64,000 bases of DNA from Pestalotiopsis fici W106-1 (lineage: Eukaryota; Ascomycota; Sordariomycetes; Amphisphaeriales; Sporocadaceae). Positions 45,268 through 56,458 of this stretch are shown piece by piece; the stretch's first letter is position 1, and each line of letters begins with the position of its first letter. The position numbers were made by a program, and so were the translations under genes. The DNA lies in assembly GCF_000516985.1 (NCBI RefSeq), contig NW_006917092.1, positions 6,327,888 to 6,391,887 on the forward strand, given 5' to 3'. The notes under the pieces were generated by a model, which was not told the DNA's origin, did no database searches, and was given only the letters and a program-made list of their open reading frames with translations.

Positions 45268-46257
45268 TTACGCCTGAGCCCGGGGCGCGGGCTTCTCCGT
45301 CGGAGGAGCTGCTCCACCAGCAGCAGCCTCGGCCTCGGCCTTCTTCCTGGCGTAATAGTCTCTGAACTTCTTTTGCTTGGCCGCTCTCTGCTCGTCGAGG
45401 GCCTCCTTCCTTCTAGCGATCTTGTCCTCGCGGTCTCTGCGCATCTCTAGCTGGATGGCCTTGACCGTTCTCCTTCTGTGTTTCATGGCGACTCTACGAG
45501 AACCCATCTTGCGCTTCTCGGTACGAATAAGGCTACCGAGACGCCAGTTCTCCTCGCGATAGGCGTAGCTGCCGTCCTTCTGGAGCTTGTAGATGCGCTC
45601 GTCACGCGGGTGCGGGTTGCGGCCGTAGCCCTGGCGGACGACCTGGTTCGGGATACCCGAGGCACTGATCTCGGGCTCGATCTTGGCTTCGGGGATGACG
45701 GAAGCCGTCATGTTGAGCTTGCGCTTGCGCATTGCGTGTGCGTGGTAAGGCAGCTTGTCCTCCTTGTTGAAGACAACGCCAATGTACTGGCGGTCGGGGT
45801 GCTTGGCCGGGTCCTTGTAGTATTTCACGTAGCCTGTCACCTTGGAGAAGAGGGTATGGTCGCGACCCATGCCGACGTTCTCGCCAGGGTGCCATTTCGT
45901 GCCGCGCTGCTTGAAGAGGATGTTGCCGGGAATCACATACGTGTCTGTTGTTTAGAGACATTAGCATCTTGAGCCACAACCGTCGCCTGAAGTAAACGAC
46001 TCTCAAGGTTGGTGATACATACCACCAGTCTTCTTGGCACCCAAGTTCTTTGGGATCGTGCTCGAGTCTCGAATCCTGTAGGCTCCCTGACTCTTGACGG
46101 AGGCATACCTCCTACCCTCGACAGCCTGGTTCGTGTTTCCTATCCTCAGAGCGGCGAGTCCATCCTGCAATTGTCGAAGAGCAGCACCAGTCCTGGCTGC
46201 CGACGATCCACTAGAAGATGCGGCCACCAGCGGCCGGTGTAATTGAGCCAGCTGCAT
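45268..46257 (-). CDS. mrp7: Mitochondrial large-subunit ribosomal protein bL27m
   Basis: Structural protein of the mitochondrial ribosome (bL27m, yeast Mrp7). Exons 46023-46257 and 45268-45944 give 303 aa. An Arg/Ser/Ala-rich presequence of about 60 residues fits mitochondrial import. The bL27 core runs [28 protein letters not shown], then across the intron [17 protein letters not shown] and [16 protein letters not shown], all standard for the family. The C-terminal 170 residues form the long fungal extension, ending in a Lys/Glu/Ala-rich helix. The upstream frame is open to 46305 but only with GTG; the ATG at 46257 is used. It is divergent from LCL2 with 404 bp between starts. Confidence 0.94.
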
Positions 46258-46661
46258 GTTGTGTTTGGTCTGGTGGAGGAACCGGCAATGATACGATGCT
46301 CTCACGGCGTGGAGCTCAGCATGGACTTTGCGAGCTCCGGGATCAAGACCGCGAAAATTTCGGCTTAGCTAATACAGCTGGGCCGATTTGGCGGAATGGA
46401 AAAAGCGGGTACTTGTCCTCAAGGTAGGTATCCTTGAGCTTGCAAGGCAGGGGGAAGGGGGCCGCTGTCCCGCTAAAGTGTCCACTAATGACAGCCGAAG
46501 GTGTTCCCTGGAGCAGTGGAAACTTGAAGTTGCCAGCAATGCTTCAAAACCACCACTGGACACCAGACTTACCGTGATATATCGGGTCATCACTATTGCG
46601 CCAACCTCGCCAGGCTGCACCGCTTTTACTGCAGAGAGTCACCAATCGGTTTTAAGCCATC
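46258..46661. promoter_or_regulatory. Divergent promoter, bL27m / LCL2
   Basis: 404 bp between two divergent housekeeping starts. CAAGGTAGGTATCC lies near 46420. No gene is seen within it. Confidence 0.4.
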
Positions 46662-47133
46662 ATGAGGGCATATGCTACGATTCTAGTTGTCCTAGCGGCA
46701 TTCTTGTCGACCGCCACGGCACAGTTTGGCTTCTTTGACCAGATGTTCGGTGGAGGAGGCCAGCAGCAGCGCCAACAACCACAGAACGTTCCGAGCGACT
46801 CGACTATTTACAGACAAAACTTTGAGTCATTCACTTGTGACAACTACTTGTGCCCTGATACTCTTGGTAAGTCTCCCAGCTGTATTAGCAGTACATGATT
46901 GAATTCCACATGGAACTACTAGCCAGCACTGCACTTTTTGTCTACTGGACCTGACACTAATATTCTCTTTGCCAGCTTGTGTACACTTCCCGCACCATTG
47001 CCCCTGCCCATTTCCTGCCAACGAGGATAAGATCGAGACCAGCGACGGTCACCGACTATGCGTATCCAAGGGCGGGTTCAAGACTGGAGAGGCGGCGCGC
47101 AAGGTCGAGCTGGCGAGGAAGGGTCTACTATAA
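46662..47133 (+). CDS. lcl2: Long chronological lifespan protein 2 (LCL2), ER/secretory protein
   Basis: Small secretory-pathway protein of 120 aa, linked by yeast work to ER-associated degradation and lifespan. Exons 46662-46866 and 46976-47133 join in phase. A signal peptide spans residues 1-20 (ending STATAQ). The hallmark [11 protein letters not shown] follows, then a Gln-rich patch, [20 protein letters not shown] across the intron, [18 protein letters not shown] and the ending [12 protein letters not shown], all diagnostic. The intron is 109 nt, longer than most here. Confidence 0.95.
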
Positions 47134-47647
47134 AGTGATTGGTCCGAGCAAAGGATCTGTGGTAGCGGTTCATGCAGTGGTTACAGCAGGACAGCAAATT
47201 CAATCCGGTGTAGAATATCGTACAATACTCGCCAAACTCGGACAGCTAGCAGTGTACAAGATCCATCGGGTACGGTGCAACATGTAGAAGATTGACAAAT
47301 CGGTCTTGTTTCACTAGCAAATATGGTATTTGGAAACTGTCTACCAACACATAACAAATGCGCATAAGCGACTGCCCAACAGCAAATAGCTGCGGGAGTC
47401 CTCCCTACGGCTTGACCTCTGCTGCGAGGCTAAAAATCAGACATGTTTGGCAAAGCCCACAGTGCCGCAAACATAAACCAAAAGTGCTGAGCTTGGTTGA
47501 AATCAATCTGTCATGCAAAACAGTCGCCATTCCGGTACTCCTGATATAAAGCGTTCTGCCGTAAACTCCTGGCCCTATGCAGCACTCCGTCAATGATATC
47601 CTTCTCCATGTTCAATTCGTTAAGCGTGAGCGTCAGCGCTGAATGGC
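47134..47647. other. Intergenic between convergent genes, 514 bp
   Basis: 3' flanks of LCL2 and the Glc8-like gene. Nothing else is seen. Confidence 0.45.
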
Positions 47648-48463
47648 CTAGGCCGAGGGAATCTTTGGTACGGGCGGGACCTGGTTTCGCTTGCCATCCA
47701 CACCCTCCTCATCGTCATCCTCCATCTCCTCATCCACAACCTCGGGGTGTCCCAGCAGGCCGACGGCCTCGCTCATCTCGTAGTGCTTCTTCCTCAGCTG
47801 CTCAAAGCGCCGGTGCTTCTCGCGCTCCTCGGGCGACATGCCCAACATGTCTGCATCGGCATCGTGCAGTGGTGTGGCATCCTCGTCATTAACGTGCACC
47901 TTGCTCTTGCGACCTGTAGAAGAATGCTCGCTTTCGGGAATCTCCTCTTCGGGCTCACCAAGACTCAGGCCGGGAATCTCGGAGTGAGAGCTCTCAAACT
48001 CGTCATCGTCATCTTCCGAAGGCGAGTAGTGCTTGGCGTAAGGGGTCTTGGGCTCTGTGATTTTCATGGTCGAGGTGCGTTCCTGCTCGGTAAGGTAGAG
48101 GTTGGCTTCGTCCCACTTGAGGCGATTCTCGGCCGGGGCGTCGGGATCTTGATCCGCGGCCGAAGGAGTGCGGGAGGATTGGCGCCGCGAGCCAGCCGGT
48201 CTCGAGGCAGCGGATGAGGAGCGGCGATGTCCTGTGTTGACCTGAGTGTTCTGAAGTACGAGCTCCTTCTCAGTCATATCCTTCTCCTGAGTAGGCGACA
48301 GCGGAGGCGACTTCTGGAACGAGTTCTTCAGAATACCTGTGCAGAAAGTTTAGTCAAGTGTTTCACGCAGAGTGACCAAAGCTGCAGACAAACCTCTTGG
48401 GCGCTTAGCCGTAGGCGGCGGGGGAGAGTGAAGCTCAGCGGGAGGGTTGGTTTGGACTTCCAT
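47648..48463 (-). CDS. glc8: Protein phosphatase 1 regulator, Glc8 / inhibitor-2 family
   Basis: Intrinsically disordered regulator of type 1 protein phosphatase in nucleus and cytosol, 252 aa. Exons 48394-48463 and 47648-48336 join to restore the N-terminal KRPRGILKNSF, the inhibitor-2 docking element (KGILKN type). The central signature WDEANLYLTEQERTS-MKITEPKTPYA is diagnostic: the EPKTPY threonine is the usual activating phosphorylation site. Downstream runs EEREKHRRFEQLRKKHY, the phosphatase active-site helix, with His as expected. The linker between is acidic and Ser-rich. Confidence 0.93.
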
Positions 48464-51114
48464 TTTGCTGTAAACCAGATGCCAACGTGTATTGCGGGTG
48501 CAGGTTACAGTTATAGAATGTTGACGCTGCAAAAGTGATGCGGGAGTTGTTGGATCAATTTCTAGTGGTGAAAAAGTGTCCAGAGGGGAATGTTGCCAAG
48601 TAGGGGACTTGAAAATGGACGATGACCGATTTGCGCAGGGCTCAAAAGTTGCTCCGGAACCCTGGAGTTAAAGGCCAATGATGAAGTCACGCCACAGCCG
48701 CGATAGAGTTCCAGGGGGGCGACGGTGGTTGCAGCGGGCTGGTGCGAGCTTGCAGTGGTGGGCGGCGGGGTCCTTCTGGGGAATGGTAAGTGATAGCGAT
48801 ACCGAAATCACTAGACACTGCCTCAAGTAGATACAGGTAACTCTTGTCTTATTTTCTGGTGACGAGTGACGTGTAGGATCAACTTGCGACGAGCTGGAGT
48901 GATCTGAAGGCACCGAGTCCTGTGACTTCTTTCTAGGAGAGGAATGCGGCGTGAACGATTTTACAGGAGGTCGGCTGTCGGCGCTGAAGAGTTGGGTGAT
49001 GTGTGTGACTGGTGATCGGTAGCGAGACGTGGGAACCCGTGATTGAAGGGGGTATTATGGTCACTGTTTGAATCTCTTGATGGTGACACGACGGGATGCA
49101 GATCGACAAGAGCGTCTGCAATGTATGGAAGTCAAGAAACCTGTCAAATCTGAATAGCGAGCTTCCAAGTGTTTGGTTGGGTAGGAAGAGTTCTGATTAA
49201 ATTCGAACGGACGGCAGATCGTAACCTAGTACTTTCCCGTTTATTATAGATGGCCAACATTGAATGGGCATCAACCTTGATGTCGCTGAACCGGTTTGTT
49301 CTTAGCGGGATGCGTCTACCACTAGAGTGCAGGCACATTGCCCACGCTACTTGCTTGTAGTAGTACGAGTACCAACCATCGACTTTGGAGGGGTTGGGAA
49401 GAAGACGATCATGGTCTGAATGCCACCCCGCCTTTTTTGCCCTCTATCTTCCCCCATCTTTCAAAATGTGCCTTTGAACCGAGTGTTACCAAGACAGCCC
49501 TGAAGATATGAAATGCAATACATACCTTGAGATCTACCTTGTTCCATTGATTCGTTCACGATGAGCATTCATGCAATTCTAGTCACATGATCATATCCAT
49601 CACTCCACCACAGTCTCCCTATACTAATCCCATCAAATGTCTCTGTGTCTTGGAACACATACATGTACTACACACCCATTTGCCAGACATACAGACATGC
49701 TGATGAATCTATTATCAACAAGAGCAATTACTACACGATTTAATCTCCTGTACCAATCCACTTCCTTTCGCATGACACCAGCTCTTTCTTGCCCATTTCA
49801 GTCAGTTATATGTACATACAATTTAGCACCGCATTGCAAAACAAAGAAAGAATAACCTCAAATTCCTAGTGTGCATGCAGGGTTCTCGCTTGGGTATGGA
49901 TTGACATCATCGAACAACCCCGTCCTCCGCATTTGACCATGCCGCAAACACACAAGCGCCCCCTCTCCTTCCCCTCCTCTTAACTCTTGTCCCCAGGAAT
50001 GCAGAAATCTGATTCCCAAAAGAATACTTCGATAAATCATTCTGCTAAGCTAAAAGCCAGTGACCTCATTCTACATGTGGGAAGCCAATCATCGAGCTTG
50101 GGTTCGACGCGCGACTTTTGGGCCTCGGCATTTTGATCATATCGTTTGCTTTGATGTGTATTGTAGTCAGTCGTCGCGCCATGATGCGTACCATGGTTAG
50201 CTAAGTATCTACCTAGGTAAGCAACAATTAGCAAGTCGGAGATTTACACGATTTACATTGGGCTCCAGCGGCAAGAAATATGAGCGCGGCTATATGCGAT
50301 TGGATTTCTATTGGAACACATATTGGCTGGGGTCTGCAGTGCAGATATGCTTTACGTATCCCAAGCCAAACCAGAACCAAACCATTTTTTTTTTTTCATG
50401 TCTGTATTGTGGCATCACGAATAGACTTTGCTCGGCTCATTTCTTGGTATCTCGACAACGATCTAAATACATATACATGGCGGGAACTGCGGCAGTGATG
50501 ACGGCCCGAAGCCCTAAACTCACCGTCGTATTGTCGTATTGTCGTATGCCAGTCAGAGGCGATATGGCCCGTTGGCATTACTCGCAACGCTACTTCAGCT
50601 ACTGCTTGTCTATTGCTCTAGCCTCCGCGATTTCATTCACCGCGCCCGTAGGACATGTAGACCCTGCGTTGTTCCTAAAGCTAATTACCTGATGCGGAGC
50701 TGGCCATCATGCACAATTCGACGTGAGGCGATCTGGTCAGCTTCCGCGAAAGCCAGAAAACACACCTACCATACGAACCCTTTCATGCTGTCCCCAGAGA
50801 ATGATTGTTAAATGATAGTCCACGACTCATGTATATGTTCATACAAGGTGCACTTGAGCTTGATAGAGATGCTGAAAGATCAATTGATTGTAGTCGTTAG
50901 TTGCCATGGGGGAGACCGAGTAGTAATTATGGTATATAGATCAACGCTAATTATATATCACACACGCTCCTCGTTTTTACAGTTATGAGTACACGGTGTG
51001 GTCAATCCACTGGCCATGATTGAAGCCACCTCGACGAAAGTATCTGTACCAGGACTGCCGCAATGACAAAACATAGTCCGGGGATGGGGAAGACGCTGAG
51101 CAGCTTCACGTCGA
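48464..51114. other. Long intergenic stretch, 2.65 kb
   Basis: No gene is supported. It holds a 12-nt T run at 50385-50396 and the palindrome-like ACCTAGGTA at 50211-50219. The largest frame (50258-50692, + strand) has no domain and no ATG-near codon pattern of neighbours. It probably contains the long 5' region of the Glc8-like gene and the 3' region of the endonuclease gene. Confidence 0.45.
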
Positions 51115-53332
51115 CTATTCGTCGTAGCCACCTTCATCCTTGACTTTAGTCTTCTTGGGCTTTTTATTATCGCCATCGGCCGCCTTCTTAACTTCCCGCT
51201 TCTTCGGACGAAGCCACTCCTCCATTCCGATCGGCCAATACACACGGCGATTCGGTCCGCCCATGCCAATCTCCCCCGGGGAAATCAGGGGAGGAGCAGC
51301 AACCTCGGACTCTTCGGGCTCGGCTTCATCATCCTCATCGGTCTCCTTTTTGCCCTTTGCCTTTCTCTTCTTTGGTGTCTTGGGCTTGGGCGGTGGCTTA
51401 TTCTCGTCGTTTCGCTCATAGGGGACTATGTCGTTGAAGCTATCCCATCCCGGCAACTTATAAGTGCGCATCAACTCAAAGACAGCTTGTTCCTTGTCTT
51501 TGGCTTCTATCATGAGATCCATGTTGTCTGCACATGGCGGTAAGGCCATGACTCTAGGCCGATGCTTTCGGCGTTGCCGACCGGTGATGGCCTCGGGGCA
51601 AGGCTCACTGTAGTGCATCTTTTGTGTAATGCCTTTTCTGTCCCATGTCGCCTTGATCCGAGGGTACAGGTCCATGATATCCTTTGTACCTTCTCTGATC
51701 TTGGACTTGTCAAACATGATGTTGTGGTGATGGTAGTCGAGGACCATTGGAATATTCAACTCCTCGCAGATAGGTAGCAGGTCGTGAACAGTCCAGCAAA
51801 CGTCATCGTTCTCGAGAACGAGTCTGGCCTTGATGCCTTCCGAGAGTGGTGCATAGTTATCACGGAATCTCTGGAGAGTCGCTTCTTTGTCGCCAAACAT
51901 TCCTCCCATGTGGAGAATCATGACGGCATCCTTATTCTGCTGAGGTGGAAGCTTAAGAAGAGAGAGCATCTCGTCGTGATATTCGAGATCACGGATTGCG
52001 TTGCGGACAACCTCTTTGCGCGGAGAACCCAATTGGGTAAACTGTAAAACTTTAGCATCTGTCAAAAGAACGCCACACATGATAAGAAAAACCTACTTGA
52101 CCAGGATGCGTGGTAAGTCTATGACCCAGTTCACCCGCAACCCTACCTGCTTCTGCAAGAGCATCAGCGGCAAAAGGCGCCAACTTGTACCCATATTCTC
52201 CATGGCTGGCAAAAGGAAACATTTCAGAACTGAGACGCATAAACTTTATGCCATACTTGTCGTTCCACCGCAACATTTTGACAATATCTCGCGCATTGGC
52301 AAGCCCGAGATTCTCTACATATCGTTGTCCTCTGGCAACATCTGCTGGTTGGTCCTTGTCAGGGCGGTTCTTGGTAGCATGCTCTGGTTGGGATGGATCC
52401 GACAGCGGATGACGATGCTCTAGAATAGATGCTATCCTGCAAGTACGCGAACTGAAGACGGGCGGATTCGAAAGCCGCAAATAAGTATTCAAACATGCCT
52501 ACTTTCATGTCAGTGGTCTATCCTCCATTGTAGAAGACCAATTCCTTGTTGGGAAACTTACATATCCTAACCGTCCTTTCCATGGTAGCGGAAGGTAATC
52601 ACTATTAACTGCAGGAGGTCGTGCCCCCTCTTCCTTCAAATCGCTGACATCTTCTGGGTCGACGCCTTGTCCCATCTCGCCCTCACCCACCGCGGCATCT
52701 TGTTCCAATTGAGGCACCTCTGGATCTACTCCATGCTTCTTGGCCTGTTCCTTGCGTCGAAACTCGAGTGTATCATCATCACTGAGGACACTTGAGGTTT
52801 GCCCCATGTCAGGCATGAACGCATTGCCTGCGTCGGTAGGGCTCCCATTAAACTTCTTATTCATGACCGCACTCGACTTGACTGCCAGCTTTTGACGTTT
52901 GGCGGATTTCCTAAATGCATCTTCCATTTCCTGAAGGTCATGCATGGCGCTGCTGACCTTGGCGCGGCCCGGTGGCTTGTCTTCTTTGACATCTTGATGT
53001 CCATTGACGGATTCTGTATTCTCCTTCTCGCCGATGGGGTACCCATCCATGCCACTCGATTTCCTCACATTGCGGCGCGACCTCCGGGGAGGTGGGTTGG
53101 CGAACCCAGGTGTAATCGGCGGCGAGTGTTCTTCGATGGTCGGGAGGTCCTGCTGCATCAAAGCCATGGTGGGCTTCTTGCGTTTTGGGGCCATCGTGAC
53201 AAAGTGACAACGGTCGAGGGCCAGACTTGGGGGTAGAAATATAGGCTGAACACGTTCCGGAGCAAATGTAGCGGAGCGTAATCCTAGGTCAAACTTACAC
53301 AAGCGAATGGCCGACCTCGAGTAAGTCGGCAT
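51115..53332 (-). CDS. uve1: UV-damage endonuclease (UVDE/Uve1)
   Basis: DNA repair endonuclease that nicks 5' of cyclobutane dimers, 6-4 photoproducts and other distortions. Exons 52562-53332, 52097-52498 and 51115-52041 join to 699 aa. The TIM-barrel core is rebuilt across both introns: GRLGYACLNTYLR, MLRWNDKYGIKFMRLSSEMFP, RLTTHPGQFTQLGSP, VMILHMGGMFGDKEA, RLVLENDDVCWT, MVLDYHHHN and HYSEPCP, holding the metal-binding His, Glu and Asp residues. The N-terminal 250 residues are disordered with basic patches. Two candidate starts exist: ATG 53332 gives a basic leader resembling a mitochondrial presequence, and ATG 53194 gives MAPKRKKP, a nuclear-type start. The C-terminus is a Lys/Asp-rich tail usual in fungi. 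Confidence 0.94.
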
Positions 53333-53779
53333 ACAATGTGTAACGGTGGATACTATGAATGGGTATGGAGATCGACCGGGGGGTAGGCGGGATCCAACCG
53401 CTGGGTAGGATTGTATAAGATGGGATCACGTGGGACTGAATGTATAGAATGATTGTGGCTCTGCTTGTCCGGTTTGTGAGATAAACGTGCAGTATGTGAG
53501 GACCTCTTGGGTGGGTGAATGGAGAATGGGCGTCTGTAGACTGTCTACTCTACCACAGTATCCCGACGTTTGTTGGGGGAGAAGGACCAGGGGACTCTGC
53601 AGGAGAATTACGGTTTGTAAGACAAGACCGGAGCGGAATGTCCTGGCCGGAGGCAAAGAAAAGGCTTGAGGATCGGGAGATCTGCAACAGCAAAATCATC
53701 TGTAGATGTCGAATGCAAACAGTGATGACGGAGTTGTCGTCATATCCCACATGAAAACAATACGGGCCGGGCACTTTGC

Positions 53780-53814
<35 letters not shown>

Positions 53815-54759
53815 TTGAATGATTTTGGGAGAATTTGGTCGTCACTTGTGTATTTCCTACGAGGATGCTATGATGAAACTAGGTCAGCTGTTGGCTAGAA
53901 GGATCTTAATATCAATTGCATCTCTGCCTGGAGAAACAAAGGCGCGCTTTGCGCCTTCGTTCATTGTTTATGACTGGCGGCTATTCATGGACGTCACCAT
54001 ATATTAGAGCTTGTCCACACGGTCGTGCCACAGTCGAGAAAGCAAAGGTGAGCTGTCGGGGAATTATGTCATAGCTCCTGGCAGCCACTAGCTAGCTCTG
54101 CGTTAGCGAGTCGCCATAATCAGGGCTCCCCCGATCGGCTCGATCTCGCGGCACCTTAGCAATGACCCATGCTAAAATACAGCCTAACAGTTGGTACGCC
54201 ACAAACCCAGAGCGCAGATCCTCTGCCCTGCCAGTGTACGCCAAGTGGTACAACCTTATGGAGTTCGCTGGATATCGAACATTAGGTAGTGTATAGGGCG
54301 GGTTGGCGGGGTGTCGCGGTGTTACACTTTCGCCTCTTTTGTTCTGCATACTTCGAGCCGCCATTGTCATCGTCAACGTTCGTATTGGGGGAACAATTGA
54401 AATCTACATATGTCCCGCCCGCTGCCCCGTTATTCTCAACCCGCAAACTTTTCATACGAGGCAGAAAATCAAGAAGTGGTGAACATCATCTTCTAGCATG
54501 TCTGGCGAGTCTGGGATATCGCTACGCCCATTTGTTCATCAGAGCGGCAAAAAGGAAACGTCAATTCTACTACTGCCTGGCTGCTTTTCCTTCTCCTTAC
54601 ACTCTGTCAAGCATACTGGCATAACACAGTGGACCCCGATTCGATGCCATTCTGCAGTCTGTTGGGAAGGATTGACTACAACTGGGCTTCGTGGGCCTTG
54701 TGGATCTCCACAGATAAAATACATGACCACAACAGGAGGGTAATTTTCTTGAAAATTGG
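53333..54759. other. Intergenic, 1.43 kb, contains a GT microsatellite
   Basis: Promoter of the endonuclease gene and 3' flank of the RING gene. Apart from the (GT)14 repeat, only short frames without recognisable content are present. Confidence 0.45.
53783..53811. repeat. (GT)14 microsatellite
   Basis: An uninterrupted GT dinucleotide tract of 29 nt, about 450 bp upstream of the endonuclease start. Likely length-variable between strains. Confidence 0.95.
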
Positions 54760-55544
54760 TTAGAAGAACGGCATGATCGGCATAGCAGATCGATACTCCG
54801 CCTCCCAGTTCGTCTCTCGTCTGTATGGTGACTCTTCGGCTGGCTCGATCTGTTGATAGTATGGCGTACGACAAACGGGGCAGTCGTATCTTTTCCTCAG
54901 AAACCACGAGGCCAGACATCGCGCATGATACATGTGCTGGCATCGTTTCAGCTTCAGCACGTCGTCGTCTATCGGTTGTGGCATCCACGATTTGGCACTC
55001 CCCTCTTTATCTTTTCTGTAATTGCACGCATCGCTCGAAAGTGAAGACACGTTCGTGGCCGAAGACACTTTGGAGGCTGTCATTGACAGCTCTGTGCCAG
55101 ATTCAAGGTCCAGGCCTCGCTCTAGGTCGGCGTCTGTTTCCGGGCAGTAGAGCGATACTAGGCATATTGGACTTTATCCAGATGTCAACATGCGCCTCAT
55201 TACGTCTACTGATTAGGCTGCCAGGATAGGTTACTCACCATTCCAATCCAACCGACTTGCGATTTTCACTCCGATGTCCCCTGTGGTCAGTCACTTGTTC
55301 AAGCTCGGTCAAAGCTCGCTGTAAAGATTTTGGAACCTTTTCGGTCTTGGGACTTGAATTTCGTCCAGAGATCCGATAAAATAAACTTCGGAGTTGAGCT
55401 CGAAAGAAACTGCTGATAGTCAGATACACCAGCTCCGAGAATCTGGTCAATGTACGTATTTGCTGTTACTCACAAAACCACCAGGGACGACAGCACAGAA
55501 CCGCAAACGCAGGCAATTATTATCGCGTCTGTAGGGTGTCCCAT
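54760..55544 (-). CDS. Membrane-anchored RING-H2 protein, probable E3 ubiquitin ligase
   Basis: Predicted ubiquitin ligase of 218 aa. Exons 55474-55544, 55239-55412 and 54760-55171 close in phase. One transmembrane helix spans residues about 7-25 (AIIIACVCGSVLSSLVVF). The RING finger is visible only after splicing: the second intron joins TG with T to make the first zinc Cys in CPICL (about 82-86). After an unusually long insert of about 90 residues, the second half reads LKRCQHMYHARCLASWF...CPVC, the Cys-x-His-x2-His-x2-Cys...Cys-x2-Cys pattern of RING-H2. The insert is Ser/Asp-rich and contains YCPETD. The acceptor before CPICL is AAAG, not a pyrimidine-AG, but the branch site is good and restores the motif exactly. 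Confidence 0.82.
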
Positions 55545-56458
55545 GTTGCTATCTCGAGTCGCGCGTTCCTGACGTGAAGTTGTTGGACCCTGCCAGCGGT
55601 GATTCTAGAAATTTAAACCCTCCAAGACAAATCTGGGAGCTTCCCACATGACCTCTGGTATTGCGACACGGCTGACTGTCTTACCCTGACTGACGTGACG
55701 CTGGGTTCGTTGAATGGCCGTTGATCAGCAGGTGATGGTCAATATCTCAACTGTCAGTCGAGTGTTAAAAAAAATTATTATTCGGAGGTAATTGATCGGG
55801 ATTGTTTGAAAACATTCAAAGTCTGGCCAAAAATAACGAGGATGACTTGGGAAATGGCTACACCGGCTCGAGGTCCTTCGAATACCATTAACTTCAGGAG
55901 AAGCCATCCATTTTAATTGAGTCTACCTAGTACTACTAGGTAGTCTATAATACCCAAATGACAGGTCAAATTGGGCAAGCCTTAACTGAATATGGTTTGT
56001 ACTGCCTCGGCACTTGATCTTGTGCAGGCAAAAAAACGTTGATCAAGTAAGCGCCAACCAACAGCCGTCAGCGCTGTGTGTGTTGGAACGCAGGAAGATG
56101 TTTGCATGCATGAGTCGTGCTATTTTAAGTTACACGTTATTTTATAGAGGAGCCCAGCACCTTATCTCGCAATCGCATGGGGCACGATGCATGCTGGCAC
56201 CAATTTAGACCTATCAACCAACCCAGGGACTTTCCGCAGTGTCGCCAAATTGGAAGGATTTTATCCACAGCGGTTGGAGTGAGACGCCGGCGTGGAACTT
56301 TGCTGTCCAAGATCTGCGGCTTGGCAAATCACCTCGTCGTCCCTTGCATGCCAAATCAGCCCTACCACACAAACCAGACATATCAGTGTGGGTGAGACAT
56401 AACGCCCAAAAAAGTCCAAATTCTCACGTAACAACTCATCCTATGATGCTGTCTCTTT
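55545..56458. other. Intergenic, 914 bp, with a perfect inverted repeat
   Basis: Promoter of the RING gene and 3' flank of the SET gene. The main feature is the 21-bp inverted repeat at 55923-55943. No gene is seen. Confidence 0.45.
55923..55943. repeat. Perfect 21-bp inverted repeat, CTACCTAGTA-C-TACTAGGTAG
   Basis: Two 10-bp arms are exact reverse complements around a single C. It is related in sequence to the ACCTAGGTA elements at 10358, 38719 and 50211. It could be a dimeric protein-binding site or a small cruciform; function is unknown. Confidence 0.9.

Noticed and set aside
47747..48217. 156-codon + strand frame opposite the Glc8-like gene
   Set aside because: The sense strand has the diagnostic inhibitor-2 motifs; this frame has none.
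50258..50692. 144-codon frame in the Glc8/endonuclease gap
   Set aside because: No domain, unlike codon use, and interrupted by a T run; no splice support.
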